Shown here: positions 9,180 through 21,100 of the stretch, in pieces
Numbering within the stretch: position 1 is the first letter of the stretch
How the letters are laid out: every line of letters begins with the position of its first letter
Assembly (NCBI RefSeq): GCF_014839835.1
Contig: NC_071621.1
Coordinates: 17,013,402-17,077,401 of the forward strand
DNA from: Dryobates pubescens
Lineage: Eukaryota; Chordata; Aves; Piciformes; Picidae
DNA: 64,000 nt
Direction of reading: 5' to 3'
Made by a program: the position numbers and the translations under genes
The notes under the pieces: generated by a model
Seen by the model: the letters and a program-made list of their open reading frames with translations, nothing else
What the model was told of the DNA's origin: nothing
The model's database searches: none

Positions 9180-12100
9180 CTAGGAGCCACACATGAGACA
9201 CTCCTCTCGGTTCTCCAAGGAGCAGACCATGGCTGCTTTGTTCCTCTCCTTCTCTTCTTCCTCCTTGGAGGTCTTCTCCTTCTCCCTCAGCTTCTCCTTG
9301 TTGAGGGTGAACTGGATGGGGTTGGCAGCTGGTTTGGTCCTCAGGTAGTACATCCCAGTCTTCAGGCCCTGGAGAGCAAGGAGGGTGAGGAGAAGACCTT
9401 CAGAGGTCATGGAAGCATGGAATGGGTTGAGTTGAAGGCACCTTCTAAGGTCACAGAATGGGTTGGAAGGACCTTATAAGGTCATTGAGTCATGGAATGG
9501 ATTGGGTTGAGGCACCTTCCAAGGCCATGGAATGGGTTGGGTTGGAAGGAGCTTCAAAGATCATGGAATGGGTTGGGTTGGAAGGAGCTTCAAAGATCAT
9601 GGAATGGGTTGGGCTGGAAGGAGCTTCAAAGATCATGGAATGGGTTGGGTTGGAAGGAGCTTCAAAGATCATGGAATGGGTTGGGTTGGAAGGAGCTTCA
9701 AAGATCATGGAATGGGTTGGGTTGGAAGGAGCTTCAAAGATCATGGAATGGGTTGGGCTGGAAGGAGCTTCAAAGATCATGGAATGGGTTGGGTTGGAAG
9801 GAGCTTCAAAGATCATGGAATGGGTTGGGTTGAGGTCACCTTCAAAGGTCACGGAATGGGTTGGGTTGAAGTCACCTTCAAGGTGAAGGAATGGGTTGGG
9901 TTGGAAGGAGCTTCAATGGTCATGGAGTTGTGGAATGGGTTGGGTTGAAGGCACCTTCCAAGGTCATGGAGTCAAAATGGGTTGGGTTGGAAGGACCTTT
10001 CAAGGTCACGGAATGGGTTGGGTTGAGGTCACCTTCAAGGTGAAGGAATGGGTTGGGTTGGAAGGATTTTCAGAGGTCATGGAATCATGGAAGGGGTTGG
10101 GTTGGAGGCACCTTCCAAGCCCATCTGGTCAAACCCCCTACACAGGACATCCCCAACCAGAGCAGGTTGCTGAGAGCCCCAAACAATCTATGCTGGACGG
10201 GTGCCAGCCATGGGGCATCAACCACCTCTGTGCCATTGGAGAACCTTCTAACCCTTCTGAGACCCAACCAAGTCAACTCTTGTTGGAGGAACATCACCAC
10301 CTCACGTGCTGTGCCCCTGCCCAGTGCTACCCAGTGTCTCCCAGTAACCTCCTTCTGAGACCCAACCAAGTCAACTCTTGTTGGAGGAACATCACCACCT
10401 CACGTGCTGTGCCCCTGCCCAGTGCTACCCAGTGTCTCCCAGTAACCTCCTTCTGAGACCCAACCAAGTCAACTCTTGTTGGAGGAACATCTCCACCTCA
10501 ACTGCTGGCCCCTTGCCCAGTGCTCCCAGTGCTACCCAGTGTCTCCCAGTAACCTCCTCCTGAGACCCAACCAAGTCAACTCTTGATGGAGGAACATCTC
10601 CACCTCCTCCTGAGACCCAACCAAGTCAACTCTTGATGGAGGAACATCTCCACCTCCTCCTGAGACCCAACCAAGTCAACCTCTTGTTGGAGGAACATCT
10701 CCACCTCAACTGCTGGCCCCTTGCCCAGTGCTTCCAGTGCTACCCAGTGTCTCCCAGTAACCTCCTCCTGAGACCCAACCAAGTCAACTCTTGATGGAGG
10801 AACATCTCCACCTCCTCCTGAGACCCAACCATGTCAACCTCTTGATAGAGGAACATCTCCACCTCAACTGCTAGCCTCTGCCCAGTGCTCCCTGTGCTTC
10901 CCAGTGCTCCCTGTGACCTTCTCCTGTGACCCAACCAAGTCAACTCTTGATGGAAGAACATCTCCACCTCCTTCTGACACCCAACCAAGTCCAATCTTGT
11001 TGGAAGAACATCTCCATCTCCTTCTGAGACCAAACCAATCCAATATCTTGATAGAGGGACATCTCCACCTCAACTGCTGGCCCCTGCCCAGTGCTTCCTG
11101 TGACCTCCTTCTGTGACCCAACCAAGTCAACTCTTGATGGAGGAACGTCTCCACCTCCTCCTGAGACCCAACCATGTCAACCTCTTGATAGAGGAACATC
11201 TCCACCACAACTGCTGGCCCCTGCCCAGTGCTTCCCAGTGTCTCCCAGTGCTCCCAGTGACCTGCTTCCAGCCATAGAAGTGCATGCTGGTGAGCTTCCC
11301 ATAGTTGGGCTCTGCAATGTGGATGTTGAGGGACTGGCTCTGGTCGATGAAAGCTCCTCTGGCAGCTGCCATCTTCAGGATGGTCTTCTGGGAGATCTCC
11401 CACACTGTCTTGTAGAGCTGCTTCAGGTCCTCAGGGATCTCAGGGATGTTCTGAGAAGGGAAAAAAACCAAACAGGAAGTGTTGGCCAAGATTGGCCAAG
11501 AGTTGGAGGCCAAGCGGTGAGGACCTTCCCAAAAGGTCATCCAAGAGGTACAGCAGTTGAGGAGGCTTCAAGAAGTTAGGGTTAGAAAGAAGGTTTATGG
11601 TGGCCAAGGTCTTCCTGAACCTCAGCACCCTGCTTCTGAAGCCACCCAGGCATGGAGAAAGCTCCCAGCTGAAGCAGGAGATCTTCTCCTGGTGGATCTG
11701 AGAAGGTTTGTGGTGGCCAAACTTTCTCTGAACCTCAGCACCCTGCTTCTGAAGCCACCCAGGCATGGAGAAAGCTCCCAGCTGAAGCAGGAGATCTTCT
11801 CCTGGTGGGTCTGAGAAGGTTTGTGGTGGCCAAACTTTCTCTGAACCTCAGCACCCTGCTTCTGAAGCCACCCAGGCATGGAGAAAGCTCCCAGCTGAAG
11901 CAGGAGATCTTCTCCTGGTGGGTCTGAGAAGGTTTGTGGTGGCCAGACTTTCTCTGAACCTCAGCACCCTGCTTCTGAAGCCACCCAGGCATGGAGAAAG
12001 CTCCCAGCTGAAGCAGGAGATCTTCTGCTGGTGGGCCTGAGAAGAGCAGCTCTTTGCAACCCATCCCTGTCCTGAGGAACTCTGAGGTCTCCCCACCAAC

Positions 12101-15100
12101 CCCCCAGGAGATCCAGAACTGTCCAAGCCTCTTCTCCCTGGACCTTCAGCCCTACCTGGATGGAGCCATTGTGGGCAATGATTTGGTTCTTCATCTCCTC
12201 ACTCCACAGGCCTCTCTCTGTCAGGTCTTTCAACAGGTGAGGGTTGACCACCTGAAAGGGGCAGAGAAGGAAAGGGTTGGGGGGACCAAGGGGTTGGGGG
12301 GGACCAAAGGGGTTGAGTGATATAAAGGTTGGGTGGCCCAAGGGAATTGGGTGGCCTGAGGCTTGAGTGATCTAAAGGTTGGGTAGCCCAGGGGGAACCA
12401 ATGCAGGGTGGGGGGACCAAGGCTTGAGTGATCTGAAGATTGGGTGGCCCAAGGGGTTGGGTGAACCAAGGGGATTGGGTGGCCCAAAGGGCTTCCCCAT
12501 GAGGCTTGTCCAGGCCTGAGGCAGGCTGCCCAGGGCAGTGGTGGAGTCCCCATGGCTGGAGGGGTTTGGAAGCCGTGGTGCTGAGGGCCATGGGGGATGG
12601 TGCTGGGGCAGGGCTGGGCTGGGGTGCATGCTGTGGCCCCAGGTGGTTGCTCACCTGGAACTCCCCGGAGAGGACCCTGCGGGTGTAGATGTTGCTGGTG
12701 TAGGGCTCGATGGATTCGTTGTTGCCCAGGATCTGAGCCGTGGAGGCCGTGGGCATGGGGGAGATCAGGAGGCTGTTCCTCACCCCATACCTGGGGAGCA
12801 GAAGGAGAGGCTCAGCAGAGGGTGGAGAGGGCAGGAGAGAGCCAGAAAGAGCAGAGGTTAGAGGAGCAGTAGGAAGAGCTCAGCTCAAGCTGGTCAGGAG
12901 CTCCTCAGGCTGACCTGCAAAACCCTCAGGAGGTCACCTTGAGGAACACAAGAGAAGCTCCACTGGACTCAGGTCACCATGGAAGCTCCACTGGACTCAG
13001 GAGGTCACCATGGAAGCCCAGCCAAGTCTTTGCTATTGGGAAGCTCCACTGGACTCGTGATCAAGATCTCAAGAAGATCCCATGAAGATCTCAAGAAGAT
13101 CCCATGAAGACCCCAAAATCAAGATCCCAAGATGCCAAGAAGATCCCAAGATCTCATGATCAAGATCCCACAATCAAGACCTCAGGATCTCAGGAAGATC
13201 CCATGATCAAAATCTCATTAAGATCCCACAATCAAGATCTCAAGATCTAGATGTCAAGAAGATCCCAGGATCAAGACCTCAAGATCAAGATCTCATGAAG
13301 ATCCCATGATCAAGATCTCAAGATCCCATGAAGATCCTGTGATTCAAGATCAAGATCTCAAGAAGATCCCATTACTCAAGACCTCAAGATCAAGATCCCA
13401 AGATCAAGCTCTCATGAACATCCATGATCAAGTTCTCAGGGTCAAGATCCCATGATCAAAATCTCATGAAGATCCCACAATCAAGATCTCAAGATCAAGA
13501 TGTCAAGATCTCAGGATGGAGATCCCAGAATCAAGACCTCAAGATCTCATGAAGATCCCATGATCAAGATCCCATGATCATGACCTCAAGATCAAGATCC
13601 CAAGAAGCTCTCAGGATGGAGATCCCAGAATCAAGACCTCAAGATCAAGACATCAAGATCTCATGAAGATCCCATGATCAAGACCTCAAGATCAAGATCT
13701 CAAGAAGATCCCAGAATGGAGATCCCAGAATCAAGACCTCAAGATCTCATGAAGGTCCCACGATCAACATCCCAAGATGAAGATGCCATGATCAAGAGAT
13801 CTCAGTACCAAGATCCCAAGAAGACCTCTCCAGACAGGAGTCCACAGAAGTCCTGCACCGAACCCTTGAAGCCACCAAATCCCTTCCCTGAGCCTTACTC
13901 ACTTGGCAATCTTCTCCTTCAAGGTCTTCCAGTCCCAGAGCTGGGTGGGGGTAACGTCCCACATGTCGTACTGCAGCACCTGAGGGACACCAAGCATGGC
14001 CCAAATGAGAGAGGAGAACACCAAGCATGGGACAAATGAGACAGGACAACTTCTTCTCCAGGTTTTGGCCCTCATGTTCTCAGCTGACCTCTCCTTTCCT
14101 GCTCCTGACCTGAGTGAAGCTCCTCTGCCATCAGCCAAGAACCACTGGGCAGCGATGGTGGTGGGCAGGGATTGTGCCCCTGGGCTGGGCACTGGGGAGC
14201 CCACAGCTGCAAGCCTGGGGGCAGGGTTGGGCCCTCCCTGCCAGGAGGACCTTGAGGGCTGGGGCAGGGCCAGAGCAGGGCAAGGAAGCTGGGGAGGGGT
14301 CTGGGGAAGGAGGAGAAGGCTGTGAAGAAGTTGTGAGGAGCAGCTGAGGGAGCTGGGGGGGTTGAGGCTGCAGCAGAGGAGGCTGAGGGGAGACCTTGTG
14401 GCTCTCTGCAGCTCCCTGAGAGCAGCTTGCAGCCAGCTGGGGCTCAAGGGCTGCTCCTGAGGGCTGGGCCAAGAGGAGATGGCCTCAGGTTGTGGCAGGG
14501 GAGGTTGAGCTTGGCCCTGAGGAGCAATTGGTGCCCCTGGAGGGGTGCCCAGGCCTGTGGCAGGCTGCCCAGGGCAGTGGTGGAGTCCCCATGGCTGGAG
14601 GGGTTGGGAAGCTGTGGTGCTGAGGGCCATGGGGCGGTGGTGCCCTGGGGCAGTGATGGGCTCATGGTTGGACTTGGATCATCTTCAAGCTCTCTTCCAA
14701 CCTAAACCCTTCCATAGTGCTAGAACCCAAGGGAGGACAACTCAAGCTCCATTTCCACCCTTCCACCACCACCAGCCCAAGGTGTTTCCCATCCCACAAC
14801 TCCTCCTGGTCCACAGTTCCATCATCCCCCTCCTGGCCTAGAGTTCCACCTCCTCCTCTGGGCCCAGAGCTTCATCACCCTCCTCGCCCTCCCCCCCGAG
14901 TGTCTCCTGCTACTTACTCCTTTGCTGACTGGAGAGCCTTGGTAGGTCTCGTAGGGTCCCTGCTCCTTGGCAAGTTCACAGCTGGCTTCCAGAGCTCCAT
15001 AATAAATGGTCTCAAAGATCTGCTGGTTGAGGAGCTGGGCCTCAGGGCTCTCAAAGGGGAACCTCATCAGGATGAAGGCATCTGCCAGGCCTTGCACGCC

Positions 15101-18100
15101 GATGCCGATGGGCCGGTGGCGCCGGTTGGAGCGTTCGGCCTGGGCGGGGGTGGAAGCAAAGAGGTCAGCTCAGAAGGTTGGCTGGGAAGGAGCTCCAGGA
15201 AGGACCCAACTTCAGGGGTGCAAGAAGCCTCCTCCCCTGTTTTGCCCAGTTCCTCTCTGTTGGAAGAACTTTGGGTACCAAGGGGAGGGCTCTGAGAAGT
15301 CATTGCTGGTGGTGGTCGCTCTTAGGGACCAAGGGGACAGTGACCAAGGAGCCAGGACTCAGGGGTGAAGACCAAGAGCTTGGTGGAGAAGAGGTCCCTG
15401 AGGACATTGAAGCTCTCAAGTCATTGAAGCTCAAGGAGTGGTGGTCCTGGGGCAGTGCCAGGGCCATGCTTGGACTCCACCACCTTGGAGGATCTCTTCC
15501 AATCCATCCCACCACCAATCCTCAGGATCCCTGGGGCCACTGTGTGGTTGCCCCAAGGCCAGGCTGGAGAAGCTGAGGTCCTTTGTGAGCAGCCCTTGGG
15601 CCAGGCAAGCAGCTGGAGGACTGCATCCAGCCCTGGAGCCTCTGTTCCAGGAAGGATCTGATGCTGGAAGGTGTCCAGAGAAGGGCCATGAGGAGGAGCA
15701 GAGGGCTGGAGACAGACTGAGGGAGTTGGGGTTGTTCACTCTGGAGAGGAGAAGGCTCCAAGGAGACCTTCTTGTGGCCTTCCAGTATCTGCAGGGGGCT
15801 ACAGGAAAGCTGGGGAGGGACTTTAGAGGGTGTCAGGGAGGGATAGGACTGGGGGGGATGAAGCAGAACTAGGAGTGGGTAGATTGAGATTGGATGTGAG
15901 GAAGAAGCTCTTCCCCATGAGGGTGGTGAGAGCCTGGCACAGGTTGCCCAGGGAGGTGGTGGAAGCCTCATCCCTGGAGGTGTTCAAGGCCAGGTTGGAG
16001 GTGGCTGTGAGCAGCCTGCTCTGGTGTGAGGTGTCCCCAGGGTTGGGACTGGCTGAGCCTTGAGGTCCCTTCCAGCCCTGACCACTCTGTGATGATCCTA
16101 AGCAGCATTCAAGCTGAGGGGAGGCCTCACCTCTGGCACTGGGTAGTAGTTGATGTCAATGATCTTGTTGAGGTTCCTGACAATGACCTTGGTGACCTCA
16201 GCCAGCTTCTTGAAGTCGTAGCTGTGCTCGGGGGTGACGTACATGTTGAGGGCGATGGAGGCCAAGTTGCAGACTGCAACCTGGAGAGGAGGAGGCAGGA
16301 GGACAAAAATGGGGGTGAAAAAAGGGCAGCAAAAGCCTCTCCAAACCCTCAGCAGTTCTGCTCTAGGCCTCCATCAGTCTCCATCCAAAGGAGGTAGAGG
16401 CAGAGGGCCAAGGAACAGTTAAAGCTGGGGATATGGAATCCTCGTCTCCTTTGTGGCTCCAGAGCTGAGCTGGGTGTGGGGTGGAAGAGACCTCAGGCAG
16501 GTTGGAGTTGAGCTGCTGGAGGGGCAGGAGGGAGCTACAGAGGGGTTTGGGACCATGGGGGATGCCAATGGGATGAGGGCACCAAGGGCAAGGGCTGGGA
16601 CCTGCCCCTGGGCCACAGCAAGGCCAGGAAGGCTCCAGGCTGGGGGCAGAGGGGCTGGGAAGTACCTGGGGGTAAAGGCACTGGGAGGGTTGGTGGCAGA
16701 GGCTGGAGAGGAGCCAGGGGGTGCCCAGGTGGGCAAGGAGGGCAGCAGCAGCCTGGGCTGGAGCAGCAATGGTGTGGGCAGCAGGAGCAGGGCAGGGATT
16801 GTGTCCCTGGGCTGGGCACTGGGGAGCCCACAGCTGCAAGCCTGGGGGCAGGGTTGGGCTCTCCCTGCCAGGAGGAGCTTGAGGGCTGGGGCAGGGCCAG
16901 AGCAGGGCAAGGAAGCTGGGGAGGGGTCTGGGGAAGGAGGAGAAGGCTGTGGAGAAGTTGTGAGGAGCAGCTGAGGGAGCTGGGGGGGTTGAGGCTGCAG
17001 CAGAGGAGGCTGAGGGGAGACCTTGTGGCTCTCTGCAGCTCCCTGAGAGCAGCTTGCAGCCAGCTGGGGCTCAAGGGCTGCTCCTGAGGGCTGGGCCAAG
17101 AGGAGATGGCCTCAGGTTGTGGCAGGGGAGGTTGAGCTTGGCCCTGAGGAGCAATTGGTGCCCCTTGAGGGGTGCCCAGGCCTGTGGCAGGCTGCCCAGG
17201 GCAGTGGTGGAGTGCCCATGGCTGGAGGGGTTGGGAAGGTGTGGAGCTGTGGTGCTGAGGGCCATGGGGTGGTGGTGCTGGGGCAGTGCTGGGCTCATGC
17301 TTGGCCTCCATCACCTTGGAAGATCTTTCCCAACCCCTTCCATGACCTTCCAAGGAAGCTTGTGGAGGAGCAGCCCACTCCTCTCCCAAGCTTCTCCAGG
17401 AGCCCTTTCTCCCCTCACCTCCTCTTTGCTGGTGTACTCCACGATCTCAGTGCAGAGGTTGCTGCACTTGATGGTGCCCAGGTTCTGCTGGTTGCTCTTC
17501 CTGTTGCAGGAGTCCTTGTAGAGCATGTAGGGGGTGCCAGTCTCTGTCTGGGACTCGATGATGGAGTACCAGAGCTGCTGAGCCTTCACCACGCGCCGCA
17601 CCCGGCCCTGCCTCTCATAGCTGCAAGGGAAGGTGGCCAAAGACCCTCAAGAATGGGCCTCAGAAGAACCATGGTGAAGACCAAGCCAAGTTCTCAGCTA
17701 GGCAAGGCCTTCAGTCTAGGAGATCTCATGGAGCTACCTCACCTCTTAGGACCACTTGTCCTCTTGGGTCCACCTTGACCCTCCTGGGGGTGACCTTGCC
17801 CCTCTTGGGTCCAGCCTCACCTCCCTTGGGTTCATCTCATCCCTCTTGGGTCCACCTTGCCCTTCCTGGGGCTAACCTTGTCCCTCTCAGGTCTAACCTC
17901 ACCTCCCCTGGATCCTCCTCACCCCTCTCGGGTCCACCTCACTCCTCTTGGCTCCACCTTGCCCCTCTTGAGTTCACCTCTCCTCTCCTAGGCCCACCCC
18001 ACCTCTCTTGGGTCTAACCTCACCTCCCCTGGATCCTCCTCACCCCTCTCAGGTCCACCTCACTCCTCTTGGCTCCACCTTGCCCCTCTTGAGTTCACCT

Positions 18101-21100
18101 CACCTCTCCTAGGCCCACCCCACCTCTCTTGGGTCTAACCTCACCTCCCCTGGATCCTCCTTACACCTCTTGGCTCCACCTTGCCCCTCTTGAGCTCACT
18201 CACCTCTCATAGGTCCACCCCCACTCCCTTGGGTCCACCTCTTCCCTCTTAGGTCTAACCTCACCTCTTGGCTCCACCTTGACCCTCTTGGGTCCAACCT
18301 CACCTCCCTTGGGTCCACCCTCACCTCCCTTGGGTCCAGCCTCACCCCTCTTGGGTCTAGCCTTGCCTCCCCTGGGTCCTCCTCACCCCTCTTGGGGTCC
18401 AACCTCACCCCTTTTGGGGTCTTCTTACCTCTCATAGAGCTTCTCAAATTCTTCCCCCCAGACTTCATCCAGCCCAGGACATTCGTTGGGGCACATCAAG
18501 GACCAGTCCTGCAAGCAGGGACAACCTCTGTAGCCACCTTCAACTTCTTCTGCAGGTCCTAACCCCTCTGCTTCTGCTCCTGAGGACCTAGGAACCACCT
18601 CTGCCAGCAGAGGAACCTCCTGAAGGTCCACCAGGGCAAAGGCAGAGTCCTGCCCCTGGGCAGGGACAACCTCCTGCAGCAGCACAGCCCAGGGGGGAGC
18701 TGCTGGGGAGCAGCTGCCAGGAGGAGGAGCTGGGGGTGCTGGGGGACAAGGAGGTGCCCAGCAGCCAGCAAGGTGCCCTGGGGGGCAAGGAGGTGTGCTG
18801 GGGGGCATGGAGCAGAGTATGGGCAGCAGCAGGGGCAGGGAGGTTGTGCTGCCCCTCTGCTCTGCCCTGGGGAGGCCACAGCTGCAGGGCTGGGGCCAGG
18901 GCTGGGCTGCCCAGGCCAGAGCCTGGGAAGTGCTGGGGAGAGTCCAGGGGAGGTTGGGGAGAGGCTGAAGGCCAGAGGAGGACAACAAAGGTGGGGAAGG
19001 GTCTGGAGAAGGAGGAGAAGGGTCTGGAGAAGTTGTGAGGAGCAGCTGAGGGGAGTTGAGGCTGCAGCAGTGCAGCCACGGAGGGGATCTGTTGGAGAGA
19101 GTCCAGGGAAGGCCTCCAGCTGAAGATGAGGAGAAACTTCTTGGCTTGAAGGTGACCAAGGCCTGGCCCAGGCTGCCCAGAGAGGTTGTGGAGTCTCCTT
19201 GTGTGGAGAGCTTCCAACCCCCCCTGGCCATGGTGCCCCTGGGGCAAGCTGCTGGGGGTGGCCCTGGCCCTGGCTGAGCTCCAGAGGTCCCTTCCCACCA
19301 GCAGCACCATGCTGGAGCTCAGTGAAATGGTTGCTCCTCAAGCTGTAAGCCAAGAGAAGAAGCCTCCCTGAAGCCACCTTCAAGGTTTTGATCTGCTGAG
19401 GAACCTCCAAAGTCCACATTGTAACCCAAAGCATCAGCAACCATCAGCCAAAGGCTGGAAGGTGAAGCCCCAAAGCATCTCCAGCTCCACTCTCCACCAG
19501 CCAGGAGGGTTCTTGGTTGTCCAGGAAAGTTCTTGGCTGTCCACCAGGAAGTTCCTTCACTGCCTGGAACCCTTGGGGAGCTCCATCTCATGGCTGCTCA
19601 CCACCTCCCCCCTCCACTTCCCAACCTTCCCAAGCTTCTCACCTGGTTGCTTTCAACTCTCTTCATGAAGAGGTCTGGGATCCAGAGGGCAAAGAAGAGG
19701 TCCCTGGCTCTTTGCTCCTCCTTCCCAGTGTTCTTCTTCAGGTCAAGGAACTCAAAGATGTCCAAGTGCCAAGGCTCCAGGTAGATGGCAAAGGCTCCAG
19801 GCCTCTGGGACAGCAAAGAGCAGCAAGGTGAGGAGAGCAAGGTCAGGGAGGTGACATCTGCCCAGCTTCTGAGGGCATTCAACAGCCTGAGCTACCCAGA
19901 GCTTTGGGAGCCTTTGGGCTTGGGGTTTTGGGGGTTCCTCTTCATCTCTGGGTGGGTTTGGGACTTGCTGCTGTTCCTCACAGCTTCTCCAGAACTTATT
20001 GAGTGGCCAAAAGATATCCTCTGGACCACCTGAAGATGAAGGATCTAAAGGCTTCCAACCTTAAATCACTCCAGGCCATGCAAGAGAGACCAAGACCCAG
20101 GCCAAGAAGCTCCTGTCCCATGTCCACCACACCCAGGCCAAGAAGCTCCTCTGCCACCTCCATCTCATGGAGAAGATCCCCAACCCCCCCAGATGCCCAA
20201 GAAGAATGCTTGGCAAAAACCCTGCTGTGGTTTTTGGGTCCCCACCAAGCCCTCCATCATCTCAAGGACTTCCTGTGGACCACCTTGGGCAGGGGTGGAA
20301 GCTGACCCTGGGAGCTGAGGGACCCCCAGGGGGGGCTGTGGGGTTGGTACCTTGTTGCCCCCCTGGTCCACGTAGCGAGCGGTGTTGTTGTAGACCCTCA
20401 GCATGGGCACCAGGCCGTTGGAGTTGCCATTGGTCTGCAGAGACAAAGAGGAACCACTCAAGGACCTCTCCCTCAGGAGCTGCAGCTGTACCTCCTGGAG
20501 GTCCTGCAGCAAGGGCCTGCAAAGTTCTGCTGCTTAAAAGCCTGGGGCAGAGTGGTTGGGAAAGTGCCCAGGGGGGAAAGGACACAGAGGGGGAGGGGGT
20601 GGTGGGTGGCATAGGCTGGAGAGCAGCCAGCTGGGGACCTAATCTGGACCTCCTTGGCTCTGTTCTTCAGCCACCAGCTCCCCTAAGTCCTTCCCCCCAG
20701 GGCTGCTCTCCCAGCACAAGACCAAGGGTATAAGGGGCACCAAGGGTAAGGGCTGGGGCACAGCAAGCCCAGGAAGGCTCCAGGCTGGGGGCAGAGGGGC
20801 TGGGAAGTGTCTGGTGGGGAAAGGCCCTGGGGGGGTTGGTGGCAGAGGCTGGAGAGGAGCCAGGGGGTGCCCAGGTGGGCAAAGAGGGCAGCAGCAACCT
20901 GGGCTGGAACAGCAATGGTGGTGGGCAGCAGGAGCAGGGCAGGGATTGTCCACCCTGGCCACCTCAAATCCTGGGGGCAGGGTTGGGCCCTTCCTGCCAG
21001 AAGGACATTGAGGGCAGTGCAGGGCCAGAAAAGGGCAAGGAATTGTTTAAGAACAGCCTGGATGAGGCCCTCAGTGCCATGGTTGAGTTGATTGGATGCT

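Noticed and set aside
9458-9948. ORFs encoding [12 protein letters not shown] repeats
   Set aside because: The 36-bp unit is a multiple of three and derives from a CR1 tail inside RRM1 intron 18.
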